From Paenarthrobacter sp. PH39-S1 (GTDB taxonomy: Bacteria > Actinomycetota > Actinomycetes > Actinomycetales > Micrococcaceae): 64,000 bases of DNA. Under the pieces are notes generated by a model that was not told the DNA's origin, searched no databases, and saw only the letters and a list, made by a program, of their open reading frames with translations. How positions within the stretch are numbered: the first letter of the stretch is position 1; each line of letters begins with the position of its first letter. The stretch covers positions 1-64,000 of the forward strand of contig NZ_JASISR010000001.1 of the NCBI RefSeq assembly GCF_030063245.1, in the 5' to 3' direction. A program made the position numbers and the translations under genes. Positions 54,511 to 63,539 of this stretch are shown here, in pieces.

Positions 54511-54888
54511 ATGACCAGTCGACTTGCCACGATAGCCATTGATGCCCAAGACCTACGGAAGGTCGCCGACTTTTGGTGTGCTGTGCTGGGCTGGAAGAGC
54601 ACGGACGAAGATCCGGGCGGCATCAGCATCGCGCCCATGGACGGAAGTGGGCCAACAATCGATGTCCTTCAAGTTCCGGAGGGCAAGGGCGGGAAAAACC
54701 GCCTGCACTTTGACCTTCGCGCGGACGGTACGACGACGTCCGAGGAGCTGGACAGGCTGCTTGCGCTGGGAGCCAGCCGGGCCGACGTCGGCCAGGGCCC
54801 GGATGTGAGCTGGGTGGTGCTGGCAGATCCAGAAGGAAATGAATTCTGTTTATTGTCCCGCACCGTTCAGGACCTTAAGCTTCGCTAA
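54511..54888 (+). CDS. VOC (glyoxalase/bleomycin-resistance) superfamily protein
   Basis: A 125-residue protein of the vicinal-oxygen-chelate superfamily. It has two beta-alpha-beta-beta-beta modules: LATIAIDAQDLRKVADFWCA then VLGWKSTDEDPGG in the first, NRLHFDLRADG and VLADPEGNEFCLL in the second, with metal-ligand-type His and Glu. Such proteins act as small-molecule binders, isomerases or dioxygenases; the pattern DLRKVADFWxAVLGW is the common uncharacterised Glyoxalase_6 branch. It is monocistronic. Confidence 0.85.
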   Translation: MTSRLATIAIDAQDLRKVADFWCAVLGWKSTDEDPGGISIAPMDGSGPTIDVLQVPEGKGGKNRLHFDLRADGTTTSEELDRLLALGASRADVGQGPDVSWVVLADPEGNEFCLLSRTVQDLKLR

Positions 54889-55032
54889 TTGCGGGCTGGT
54901 TCCCGCGCCGTGACGGCTACCGCCGCCGTCGACAATGTCCAAATCGGCAGGTGAGCTCTGCCGTAACGACCCGGCGAAAAGTGCCCTTCAGACGGCGCCA
55001 ACATGCGACTGCCGGACACAGCACCCGGAATG

Positions 55033-56376
55033 CTAGTACGGCACCTCGAAGATTTGCCGGCGCAGCTCCTCGGAAGCATCCGGGGGCCTGACCAGCCGTT
55101 TCAGAAAGGCAGTATCCACGGTTTCCAAGCACCAGTGAAGCAGCAGCGAGCGCATCCGTTCCAGCACGTCGTCGAACCTTCCTTCGACGGCGAGGTTCCG
55201 TCGTTCCCCGGGGTCAGCCTCGAGGTCGAAAAGCTGTTCACGCCATTTGCCCCAGTTATATACGGCGTATTTGTAACGGCCGTGGATCACTGCCCGGCCC
55301 GTCGTCGCAGGTTCGCTGCCGCCGTCGAACTTGGTTTCGATGAACACGGGGCGGGCGTCAGGGTCCAGCACGCTCGACCCGTCCAGACCAGGGGGAGCGG
55401 CTATGCCTGCCGTCTCGCACAGGGTGGGCAGCAGACCCAGCACCGCGGCGACCGGGGTATCGATGCGTCCGGCTGGCCGGTCAGGAACGCGCAGCAGGAA
55501 CGGGACTCTGATACATTCCTCGAAGAGGGCCGATTTTTGGTTCCAGCCGTGCGAGGAGTCCCCGTCGCCGTGGTCGCTAATGAAGACGACGATGGTGTTC
55601 CCGGGCTCAGAATCCACGGCACTGAGAAGAGTGTTGATCCGTTCGTCTACCCTGGACACCAGTCGTGCATAGACATCACGGTAGCGGCGCCAATCCTCGG
55701 CTGTGTATGCTGTCGTGCCATACTTGGCGGCAGCCGCGGCGTATTCCTCCTGCGGCGCCTGCGCGGCGAACGGGGCGCGGGGGAAGTTTTCCGGCAGCGG
55801 AGGGCAATCATCCAACGGCGACGCCGCAACATCACCGTAGGGGAGTGGCTGAAGCCGAGCGTGCTCGCAGATGGTGTGCGGATCGTCAAAGGAAGCGACC
55901 AATAGAAACGGCTTCGAGGACCGGCGCGTTGCCAGCCACTGCGTGCAGGATCTGACCAGTCCTTCGTCACCGAAATCGTGGATGGGCGCGAAGCCGTCGG
56001 AGGCCTGCGCGCTGGCTTGGCGTGCGTGCCATTTCCCGGCGTAGGCACAATCGAAGCCGTGTCCGCCGAACCAGTGCCCCAGGCTGTGTGGGCCACGGCC
56101 GGGCTCGTCCTCGTTCCGGTCTGCGTCCGGGGGGAATTCGCGCCCGTTGCCGTCGATCCCCAGCCGGTGCGGGTACTTTGCCGTCAGCATGGAACTACGG
56201 GCGGGCACGCAGAGCGGAAAGCTGGTGTAGGCACGGGTGTACCTGGTGGAGTCGGCGGCGAGGCGGTCCAGCGCGGGGGTGGAAAAGTGTTCATGTTCTC
56301 CCGCCTCCTTGCCGAGCACGTGCGCTGCGAACTGATCGGCCATGATCAGCACGATGTTGGGCAGGTCCTCAGGCAT
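55033..56376 (-). CDS. Type I sulfatase (formylglycine-dependent)
   Basis: A 447-residue cytoplasmic sulfatase. The catalytic Cys that becomes formylglycine lies in SFPLCVPARSSML (C-x-P-x-R). Metal-binding residues are in NIVLIMADQF (Asp), IVVFISDHGDG (Asp, His) and KWHARQ. No signal peptide is present, so it acts inside the cell after uptake of a sulfated compound. Its start overlaps the stop of the next sulfatase by 8 bases. Together with the ABC transporter downstream of the shared promoter it suggests use of sulfated sugars. The substrate is not known. Confidence 0.92.
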   Translation of the reverse strand: MPEDLPNIVLIMADQFAAHVLGKEAGEHEHFSTPALDRLAADSTRYTRAYTSFPLCVPARSSMLTAKYPHRLGIDGNGREFPPDADRNEDEPGRGPHSLGHWFGGHGFDCAYAGKWHARQASAQASDGFAPIHDFGDEGLVRSCTQWLATRRSSKPFLLVASFDDPHTICEHARLQPLPYGDVAASPLDDCPPLPENFPRAPFAAQAPQEEYAAAAAKYGTTAYTAEDWRRYRDVYARLVSRVDERINTLLSAVDSEPGNTIVVFISDHGDGDSSHGWNQKSALFEECIRVPFLLRVPDRPAGRIDTPVAAVLGLLPTLCETAGIAAPPGLDGSSVLDPDARPVFIETKFDGGSEPATTGRAVIHGRYKYAVYNWGKWREQLFDLEADPGERRNLAVEGRFDDVLERMRSLLLHWCLETVDTAFLKRLVRPPDASEELRRQIFEVPY

Positions 56377-57787
56377 TGGCCAGCTCCTTTAATGCACTAA
56401 GGCCCATCCAATCGTCCCCGGCGGTTTGCAGTTCAGCAACCAATCGGGCAGCCCACAAACTGTTCACATCTGGGTCCAGCACCGGGACCAGTTCATAGGG
56501 ATCCTTGCGCAGGTCATAGCACTCGGTTACCAGCCCATCGCCCGCGGACAGCCGGGCGATGAACTTATTGGTGCTGGTCCGCAGGCCGCGGATGTCCTGG
56601 TCGGTGGGATGCAACGGATAACAGTAATAGGTTGCCGCGGCCTCCGCGTCCGGTTCCTCCGCACCCAGCAGCACCGGGGCCAGATTAGTGCCGCGCATTT
56701 GCACGGGTTTGGAATCTGCAAAACCGGTCAGGCCCAGCAGCGTGGGCGCGATGTCCAGCGAACAGAACAGTGCCGGCTGCTGGCCGGGAGCAATATGCCC
56801 CGGCCAGCGGATGAGGCAGGGCAACCGCATGGACTCCTCATAAGGGACGTTCTTGTACAGCAGGTTGTGGCTGCCCATCTGCTGGCCGTGGTCTGAGGTG
56901 AAGACCACTATGGTGTCTCGGGCCAGATCCAGTTCCGCCAACGCATCCAGCAGCCTGCCCACCTGTTCGTCGATGGCCGTCACTGCTGCGTAATACAGCG
57001 GGGCAATGGCGGCAGCCTCCCGGCCAATGGAGGAGGCGAGGTCCACGTTGGGCCGGTTCAGCAGCTGTTCGGCCGGCAGGTCCGCATAGTCCGTGGCGTA
57101 GCTGGGCGGCAGTTCATCGAACGGCTGGTGCGGTGGATTGAAGGAAACGGCCAGGGCGAAGGGGGCCGCCCCGGCCCTGGCCCCGGCCAGGAATTCCAGC
57201 GCCACGTCCGTTTCGTGCGCAGCGGACCACCGGTTGATGTTGGTCCGCCGCTCCCGCGGCGCGTTCCCCACCCAGTAATGCGGGGTCAGGTGCTGGTCAT
57301 TGCAGCCGTACGAATGCCAGAACTCGAAGCCAAAGCGGTGGCTGGGCGGCGAGTAGGCGTCCCAGTACCTGCCGTCCTCCAGCGGACCCCGGCCATGAAT
57401 GGCGTCCGCGGCCGTCGGCGCCTCAAGGTGCCACTTGCCGATATACCCCGTGCGGTAGCCGCCGTCCCGCAGCACCTGCGCCCAGCTGGGCGCCCCGGGG
57501 CGCAGCCCCACCTCGGGGGCGGTCCCGGAATTAACGTTGTACGGAACGTGGTTTTCGTGCGGCGGCTGTCCGGTCACCAGCATGGCCCGGTGTGGGCTGC
57601 AGACGGGGTAGTTGCTGACCGCGTTGGTCAGCACGGCGGACTGGGCCGCGAGCGCATCCAGGGCTGGTGTCCGCACGGGATCCCCGTCCGGTTCCAGGCA
57701 CATGGCCCGGAACTGGTCGGAGATAATAAACAGCACGCTGGGCCGACGGAGACCAGGAGATGCCGTTCCCCGCCAGCCCAGCGTCAC
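56369..57787 (-). CDS. Type I sulfatase (formylglycine-dependent), second paralogue
   Basis: A 472-residue sulfatase. The active-site motif is YPVCSPHRAMLVTG (C-x-P-x-R), with metal ligands in PSVLFIISDQF and VVFTSDHGQQMGSHNLLYK. The GTG at 57787 overlaps the stop of the permease gene (GTGA), fixing the start; longer frames are read-through. It is only distantly similar to the adjacent sulfatase, so the two probably cleave different positions or different sugars. No signal peptide; no formylglycine-generating enzyme lies in the window and one must be encoded elsewhere. Confidence 0.92.
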   Translation of the reverse strand: MTLGWRGTASPGLRRPSVLFIISDQFRAMCLEPDGDPVRTPALDALAAQSAVLTNAVSNYPVCSPHRAMLVTGQPPHENHVPYNVNSGTAPEVGLRPGAPSWAQVLRDGGYRTGYIGKWHLEAPTAADAIHGRGPLEDGRYWDAYSPPSHRFGFEFWHSYGCNDQHLTPHYWVGNAPRERRTNINRWSAAHETDVALEFLAGARAGAAPFALAVSFNPPHQPFDELPPSYATDYADLPAEQLLNRPNVDLASSIGREAAAIAPLYYAAVTAIDEQVGRLLDALAELDLARDTIVVFTSDHGQQMGSHNLLYKNVPYEESMRLPCLIRWPGHIAPGQQPALFCSLDIAPTLLGLTGFADSKPVQMRGTNLAPVLLGAEEPDAEAAATYYCYPLHPTDQDIRGLRTSTNKFIARLSAGDGLVTECYDLRKDPYELVPVLDPDVNSLWAARLVAELQTAGDDWMGLSALKELANA

Positions 57788-58749
57788 TTGCCCATCCCCA
57801 GGGTCAGGCCCTCGGTGAGGCGCCGGCCCAGCCAAATGTAGATAATCAGCATCGGCAGGACCACAATGCACAGTCCCGCAAAGAGACCACCCCAGTCTGC
57901 CCCGGAGTAGGTTTGCTGCTGCACGAAAGAGATCAGCGCTACCGGCAGGGTGTACTTTTCGGTGGACTGGATCAGCGTCAGGGCCAGCAAAGTCTCGTTC
58001 CAATGCGAAATCACCTCCAGCACAAACGCGGTGAGGATGCCGCCCTTGGCCAGCGGCAACGTGATCCGCACAAACGTCCGCAGTGCCGAAGCACCATCCA
58101 GCGCGGCCGCCTCCTCCATTTCCAGCGGCAGCGAACGGAAAAAGGCCGTCAGCAGGAACACGGTGAACGGCATCGAGACGCCTATGTACACCAGGTTCAA
58201 TCCGATCAGGCTGTCCGTCAGGTACACCTGGTTCAGCATCACGAACAGCGGAATCAGGATCACCTGCGCCGGGATGCCAAGACCCAGAATGAAGTACATG
58301 GTCAACCCCTGCGTGAAGCGTCCCGCCACCCGGCTGAGGTAGTAAGCTGCGGGAGCTGCCAGCGCCACGGTAAGCAGGGACGACACCCCTGTGGTGATGA
58401 CGCTGTTGAAGGTGGCGGTGGCGAAGTCGCCCACCGTCCAGGCGCGGACGAAGTTATCCGGTGCCAGTGACGTTGGCAGTCCCCACGGATCGCTGAGAAT
58501 GGAGCGGGTGTCCCGGAAGGCCTGCATCAGCATCCACAACAGCATCACAATGCTCAGGGCCACGATCAGCCAGAGCACCACTATGCCGACGGTTCGCAGC
58601 GGACTGCGGTCCGCGCGCAGGGCAGGGCTGCTGGCGGTGCCGCTGGCACTTTTCCGCGGGCGCTTCGGTGGTCCCGATTCTCCGGTGGCCGCAGTCTTGG
58701 CACTGCGGCGCATTGTTGTACGGGAGGCGGGTTTGTTCAGAGTAGACAT
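57784..58749 (-). CDS. Sugar ABC transporter permease, MalG type
   Basis: A 321-residue, six-helix permease of the CUT1 sugar family. The ATPase-docking EAA loop is EMEEAAALDGASALRTFVRI followed by TLPLAKGG. The N-terminal 45 residues are basic and cytoplasmic. It is second of two permeases and its stop overlaps the sulfatase start. No ATPase gene is nearby; CUT1 systems in actinobacteria often share a single MsmK/MsiK-type ATPase encoded elsewhere. Confidence 0.92.
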   Translation of the reverse strand: MSTLNKPASRTTMRRSAKTAATGESGPPKRPRKSASGTASSPALRADRSPLRTVGIVVLWLIVALSIVMLLWMLMQAFRDTRSILSDPWGLPTSLAPDNFVRAWTVGDFATATFNSVITTGVSSLLTVALAAPAAYYLSRVAGRFTQGLTMYFILGLGIPAQVILIPLFVMLNQVYLTDSLIGLNLVYIGVSMPFTVFLLTAFFRSLPLEMEEAAALDGASALRTFVRITLPLAKGGILTAFVLEVISHWNETLLALTLIQSTEKYTLPVALISFVQQQTYSGADWGGLFAGLCIVVLPMLIIYIWLGRRLTEGLTLGMGK

Positions 58750-58757
58750 GGCTGCTC

Positions 58758-59738
58758 CTAAAATTCGACGGCGTCGCGGCGCATTGCGCGGCGCAGCACC
58801 ACTACCAGGACGGAAACCAGGGCCAGTGAAATCACTGCCGATGCCGTCGCAGCCCCGTAGGACGGCGTCGACTGGCCGGAAAATGCGGTGACGTACGTGT
58901 ACACGGCCGTGGTCCAGCTTTGGGTGGGCGGAATGCCCGCTCCGCTGCTGCCGCCAAAGACCCAGATGATTTCAAAGATCTTCACCGAGGAGATGGTCCA
59001 CAGCACCGCACACGTACCAAACACATCCCAGGTCAACGGCAGGATCACGTAGCGCAGACGCTGGAAGGCGGTTGCGCCGGCCAGGGCGCAATCCTCGTAG
59101 TAGTAAGGCGGAATCCGGTCCACCCCTGCCATCAGGATGGTGGTGTAGTAACCGGTGGTGGTGGCCACCAGCGTCACCATGATCAGCGGGAAGATGTTCT
59201 CCTGCGCCAGCCATGCCGGCGGTTCCTTGACGCCCAGGGGTCCCAGCAGCGTGTTGACAATTCCGCCGGGGTTGAAGATAAACCCGGCCAGCACGCCGAA
59301 GACGAGGGCGTTGATCAGGTGCGGGAAGAAGATCACCGAACGGACTATCTTGCGGCCCGCCATGTCCCGCAGCACCAGCGACATGGCGAAGGCCAGCACA
59401 AAGATGGCGATGCCCACCACAAACAGCAGCAGCAACGTATTGCCGAAGGACTTCAGGAACAGCGGGTCTTTGAAAACCCTGACGTAGTTCTCCCCGCCAA
59501 CAAATTCCATCGGGCCCGAACCCGACCAGCTGTGAAAGCTGATCCACACTGCTGCGAGGGACGGAACCACAAACAGAATGGTGTAGAGGATGAAGGCCGG
59601 ACCGACGAACGGGATCAGCAGCTTCTTACGCTGACGGTCAATGCTGCTGCCGGCTTCACGTCTGGCCGCCTTGGCCGGCTTCGCCCCGTCCGCCAGCAGC
59701 ACTGTATCCACTGCCGCGTTGGCATCCACCTCGGACAT
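58758..59738 (-). CDS. Sugar ABC transporter permease, MalF type
   Basis: A 326-residue, six-helix CUT1 permease. The EAA loop reads YYYEDCALAGATAFQRLRYV followed by ILPLTWD, which departs slightly from the EAA consensus. A 30-residue basic N-terminus precedes helix 1 (LLIPFVGPAFILYTILFVVP). It starts 1 base into the stop of the binding-protein gene (TGATG) and 8 bases before the second permease, so all three are one operon. Confidence 0.92.
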   Translation of the reverse strand: MSEVDANAAVDTVLLADGAKPAKAARREAGSSIDRQRKKLLIPFVGPAFILYTILFVVPSLAAVWISFHSWSGSGPMEFVGGENYVRVFKDPLFLKSFGNTLLLLFVVGIAIFVLAFAMSLVLRDMAGRKIVRSVIFFPHLINALVFGVLAGFIFNPGGIVNTLLGPLGVKEPPAWLAQENIFPLIMVTLVATTTGYYTTILMAGVDRIPPYYYEDCALAGATAFQRLRYVILPLTWDVFGTCAVLWTISSVKIFEIIWVFGGSSGAGIPPTQSWTTAVYTYVTAFSGQSTPSYGAATASAVISLALVSVLVVVLRRAMRRDAVEF

Positions 59739-61054
59739 CAGCCGTTGTCCTTCCAGTACTGGATCTGGGCGTCCTTCATCTGCTTGACAAAGTCGTCCGC
59801 GGAGGTCTTGCCCAGAAAGAGCTGGTCATCCTTGGGCCAGAACACCTTCTCCACAAAGCCGGGGTAGGTCACGCCGTCGTTCTGCAGGTAAACGGAAGGA
59901 GCTGCGTCCAAGGCCTTCTTGACGGACGCCATCTCGGGGGAGATGGCAGCATCCGCACGAATGGGAAGCACCTTGGCATCGGTGCCATACGCATCCTGGT
60001 ACTTCTTGCCCAGGAGGAACGTGGCAAGCTGCTGTGCCTTGTTCTGGTTCTTGGCTTTGGCCGGCACTGCGAACCCTACGAAGTCAGCCCGCTGTGACGT
60101 GGACTTGCCGTCGATGGTAGGGAAGGGGAAGGAGGCGTACTGGAAGCCGGGGCTGGCGTAGGTGGCGGTTTCGGTCGGTGTCCAGGAACCGTTTAGCATT
60201 AACGCGGCTTTGCCGCTGGCCCACAGTTGTTGCTGCGCCGGCCACTTGCTGGCGGCATAGCCGTTGATCAGGTAGCCGCCATTGACAATCTTCTCCACCC
60301 GCTTGGCTGCGGCCAGTACGGCCGGGCTGTCCCAGCCGGCACCGGATTTGTCCGAGGCCAGCTTGTAGAAGGAGCCGGGGCCTTCCGCACGGATCAGTGC
60401 GGTGGTAAACCACAGCGAGTTGTACCCGGCAATGTCCCCGTCGGCGGCCAGCGGAGTCTCACCGTTGGCCTTGAGCTTGTCCAGTACGGAGGTGAAATCA
60501 TCCCAGGTTTTTGGCGGACTGGCAGCCAGCTCCGGGTGGGTAGCTGCATCGAACCAGATTCCGTCGGAGCTCAGGCTGTACGGCAGCATCCACGGCTTGC
60601 CGTCCTTGTCTTTAATGTTGGACGTGGCCAGATATTTGGCTGGAATGAGCTCGGCAACCTTTTTGCCGTCCACGGTGGTGTCGTAGGCCTTGGTGAGCGG
60701 GGCGGCCTGGCCGGTGTTGCCCAGTACGGGCGCCAGCTTGGCGTAGGGGCCGTCCACCAGGTCCGGAACGTTGTTGGTGTTCAGAGCGGGCACCAGTTTT
60801 TCAGTGTTGGACCGGCCCTGCCACTGCACCTTGACCTCGGTGCCGGTCTGGGCAGTGAAGTCCGCGACGGCCTTGGCAATGACCTTCTGCTGTGGTTCAC
60901 CTTCCTTCCACATGGACCAGTAGGTCAGCGAACCGCCGGTGGTGGAATCTGCGCCTGCGCCTGCAGTGCCTGCTCCGCCTCCGCAGGCGGAGAGCGCCAG
61001 CACCGCGCCGGCGAGTATGGCCATGGGCCGGATGTAGCGGGCTGCTGCGCCCAT
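59738..61054 (-). CDS. Sugar ABC transporter substrate-binding lipoprotein
   Basis: A 438-residue extracytoplasmic receptor with signal peptide and lipobox LSAC (about Cys24). The family-1 (CUT1) fold is shown by LTYWSMWKEGEPQQKVIAKA, VQWQGRSNTEKLVPALN, TWDDFTSVLDKLKANGETPL and AALMLNGSWTPTETATYASP. ATG 61054 has AAGAGGTGA about 6 bases upstream. It is the first gene of the minus-strand operon with two permeases and two sulfatases, so the bound ligand is probably a sulfated mono- or oligosaccharide. Confidence 0.93.
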   Translation of the reverse strand: MGAAARYIRPMAILAGAVLALSACGGGAGTAGAGADSTTGGSLTYWSMWKEGEPQQKVIAKAVADFTAQTGTEVKVQWQGRSNTEKLVPALNTNNVPDLVDGPYAKLAPVLGNTGQAAPLTKAYDTTVDGKKVAELIPAKYLATSNIKDKDGKPWMLPYSLSSDGIWFDAATHPELAASPPKTWDDFTSVLDKLKANGETPLAADGDIAGYNSLWFTTALIRAEGPGSFYKLASDKSGAGWDSPAVLAAAKRVEKIVNGGYLINGYAASKWPAQQQLWASGKAALMLNGSWTPTETATYASPGFQYASFPFPTIDGKSTSQRADFVGFAVPAKAKNQNKAQQLATFLLGKKYQDAYGTDAKVLPIRADAAISPEMASVKKALDAAPSVYLQNDGVTYPGFVEKVFWPKDDQLFLGKTSADDFVKQMKDAQIQYWKDNG

Positions 61055-61331
61055 ACAAATCACCTCTTGATCTTTTAGAGCCGCGGCATACGGCCCAGTG
61101 AGACGACTATCACAGCCGCGAAAGATAGGATTCAATGAGTACTGAAGAAAGATCGAACTCGTTGCGAAGCTGTCCCGCTCCTCTTTTGCCCATAGCTTGG
61201 CCGCCTGGAGTGGGGCAGCAGAATTGGAATTGCCAAATGTTGCACGGGTACTCCTTTATTACTCTCTTAATTCCGGGTCACAATGATCCGGACAGGCCGA
61301 GCGGCAGAACTAGTGGACGAGGGAGGACCTG
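61055..61331. promoter_or_regulatory. Divergent promoter region of the sulfatase/ABC and regulator operons
   Basis: About 280 bases lie between the divergent starts and must hold both promoters and the regulator's operator. TTGG-AATTG-CCAA (61223-61235) is a short inverted repeat that could be an operator, but its arms are only four bases. GGGAGG with ideal spacing precedes the regulator start. No confident -35/-10 pair was assigned. Confidence 0.4.
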
Positions 61332-62498
61332 ATGGCAGCACGTGCATCCGACCGCGTCCGGAATACCGATTCCCGGGACCTGAAATTCCAGCAGCTCGCG
61401 GATGAGCTGCGGCGCGGGATCCTGGCCGGCAGCTGGTCGGTGGGCACCAAGTTGCCCACAGAGGCGCAGCTGGCGGAGGAGACCGGATTATCTTTGACCA
61501 CTGTGCGCCGTGCCTTTGATGAACTCGTCCAGCAGGAGCTGGTGGTGCGGCGTCAAGGCGCGGGGAGCTTTGTGGCTGAGCGCCGTGAGCCCCGCCGCCG
61601 CGCCCGGTACACCGTGGGAGTGTTGCTGCCGGACACACGGCTGTACTACCCGCGCGTGCTGCAGGGCATCGAATCGGCACTGTCCGCCGCCGGGGTGGGA
61701 CTGCAGTTGTCCACCTACAACTACGAAGCGGCGCGCGAGGACGGCTGCATTGAGTTCCTTATTGACGCTGGTGTGGACGGGCTGATCCTGGTGCCCACCC
61801 TGATTGGTATTGAAGATCCGCATGCCCGGGTGGCACATCTGATGGGTCTGGACGTGCCTGTGGTGCTGCTGGAACGCAGCTTGACGGACCTTGGACCGGC
61901 GGACCGGACCGAGTACGTGTGCTCGGACCATCAGGGCGGAGCGTACGACGGCGTTGCGCACCTTCACCGGCTCGGTCACCCAAGTGTGGGCCTACTGACC
62001 CGCAGTTCCAACCCGACGGAAGCCGCCGTCGTCGCCGGTTATCTGCGTGCGGCCCAGGATCTGGGCTTTGCGCCTCTGCATATCAGTGCCACCAAATCCG
62101 AATGGGAGAACGGCGCGGCCGCAGGCCTGCTGGAGCAGCTGCAGGCCACGGGCGCCACCGCGGCACTGGTCTTTGGGGACCGCGAGGCCACGCTGCTGGA
62201 GTCCGCGGCACGCCGTGCGGGACTGCGCGTGCCGGAAGACCTGGCCCTGGTTTCCTACGACGACGAGCTGGCCGACCTGGCCGAAGTTCCGCTGACGGCT
62301 ATCGCCCCGCCGAAGCACCGCGTCGGCCGGCTGGCTGCCGAGGTGCTGCTGCGCAGGCTGAGCGAGGGTGCGGAATGCCCTCTGCACCAGATCCGGTTGC
62401 GCCCACGAATTGTCATCAGGGAATCCTGCGGGGCGCGTCTAGCGGCCGTGGGCACCCGTGCCGAGCTGGCGATAACAGAAGGAATATCATGCGGATAG
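61332..62498 (+). CDS. Hybrid regulator: GntR-type winged helix with LacI-type sugar-binding domain
   Basis: A 388-residue regulator. Residues 18-85 form a GntR winged helix (LADELRRGILAGSWSVGTKL, LSLTTVRRAFDELVQQELVV, RRQGAGSFVA). Residues 95-370 form a LacI/GalR periplasmic-binding-like effector domain (YTVGVLLPDTRLYYPRVLQG, VDGLILVPTL, HRLGHPSVGLLT, ALVFGDREATLLESA, ALVSYDDELADLAEV). This AraR-like combination senses a sugar and would control both divergent operons. GGGAGG precedes the start. The next gene starts 10 bases before its stop. Confidence 0.93.
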   Translation: MAARASDRVRNTDSRDLKFQQLADELRRGILAGSWSVGTKLPTEAQLAEETGLSLTTVRRAFDELVQQELVVRRQGAGSFVAERREPRRRARYTVGVLLPDTRLYYPRVLQGIESALSAAGVGLQLSTYNYEAAREDGCIEFLIDAGVDGLILVPTLIGIEDPHARVAHLMGLDVPVVLLERSLTDLGPADRTEYVCSDHQGGAYDGVAHLHRLGHPSVGLLTRSSNPTEAAVVAGYLRAAQDLGFAPLHISATKSEWENGAAAGLLEQLQATGATAALVFGDREATLLESAARRAGLRVPEDLALVSYDDELADLAEVPLTAIAPPKHRVGRLAAEVLLRRLSEGAECPLHQIRLRPRIVIRESCGARLAAVGTRAELAITEGISCG

Positions 62499-63508
62499 GA
62501 ATTATTGGGGCCGGAGCCGTGGCCTCATTTCACGCGGTGGCAGCGGCCCAGATAGCCGGAATGGAGCTGACAGCCGTCTGCGATCTGCTTCCCGGAACCG
62601 CATCCGCCGTGGCGGATCCGTACGGGGCGGCGGTCTTCACCAATTACCGCGCCCTGTTGGACAGCGGCCGGGTGGATGCGGTGATAGTGAATACCCCGCA
62701 TGGACTGCATAAGGACATGGTGCTGGCCGCGGCGGAGGCTGGTGTGGACGTACTCGTGGAAAAGCCGATGGCCACGACATTGGCGGACTGCGACGAAATG
62801 GCGGCAGCCTGCATTGCTGCCGGAGTGAAGCTGGTGGTGGGGCAAATCCAGCATTTCCTGCCCGAAAAAATTGCGGTGGAACGGGCGCTGGCCACCGGGG
62901 AACTGGGTGCAGTGCAGATGATTCATGACTTCCGCAGCACCGACTACCGGCCCGGACGCCGCTCTGCATGGTTTTTTGACAGCGCGATGTCCGGGGGCGG
63001 GGCATTCATTAACATCGGCGGTCACTGCTTGGATCGTTCCCTTTGGTTCGGCGGAGCACCTGTGGCATCCGTCCGGGCCACGACTGTGAACCGGTTCGGC
63101 GCTCCGGTGGAAACGGACGGAACCATGGAGCTGAGTCTGACCAACGAGGTGGCGGTGTCCATTTCGATAGTGTCGGACATGCCGCGGAACGTCGATGAGT
63201 TGACGGTCGTGTGCGAACGCGGCGTGATCACGGCGGACCCGCGCAGGGGAACGTATCTGCGGCGGGATGGGGAGACTACGGTACTGCATGAATCCGGCCC
63301 GGGAGATATTCAGGCCGGATTTACGCTGCAACTGCAGGACTTTGCCAAAGGGGTGGCAGGGGGGACGTCGGCTGTCAGCCTGGCCCATGCCCGGCACATT
63401 GTGGAGGTGGTGCTGGCTGCGTACGAATCGGCGGCGGACGGCGGTGCCGTGGCACTGGCCGGCTGGCCCGCAATCATGCCGGCCGGAGCCTCGGCGCTGA
63501 CTGACTAA
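62489..63508 (+). CDS. Gfo/Idh/MocA-family NAD(P)-dependent oxidoreductase
   Basis: A 339-residue sugar dehydrogenase-type enzyme. The N-terminal Rossmann motif is IGIIGAGAVASFHAVAA; the family EKP motif is DVLVEKPMATTLADC; the C-terminal alpha/beta domain contains the catalytic-region motif GGGAFINIGGHCLDRSLWFG with the conserved histidine. It would oxidise, reduce or epimerise a sugar released by the sulfatases. ATG 62489 has GAAGGA about 6 bases ahead and overlaps the regulator stop by 10 bases. Confidence 0.92.
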   Translation: MRIGIIGAGAVASFHAVAAAQIAGMELTAVCDLLPGTASAVADPYGAAVFTNYRALLDSGRVDAVIVNTPHGLHKDMVLAAAEAGVDVLVEKPMATTLADCDEMAAACIAAGVKLVVGQIQHFLPEKIAVERALATGELGAVQMIHDFRSTDYRPGRRSAWFFDSAMSGGGAFINIGGHCLDRSLWFGGAPVASVRATTVNRFGAPVETDGTMELSLTNEVAVSISIVSDMPRNVDELTVVCERGVITADPRRGTYLRRDGETTVLHESGPGDIQAGFTLQLQDFAKGVAGGTSAVSLAHARHIVEVVLAAYESAADGGAVALAGWPAIMPAGASALTD

Positions 63509-63539
63509 CTGGCCGCGGGCGGGAAGCGAAGCATACCTC

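Noticed and set aside
61223-61235. TTGGAATTGCCAA as operator of the GntR/LacI hybrid
   Set aside because: Arms of four bases are too short to call by eye and no second copy is seen; kept only as a remark in the promoter-region entry.
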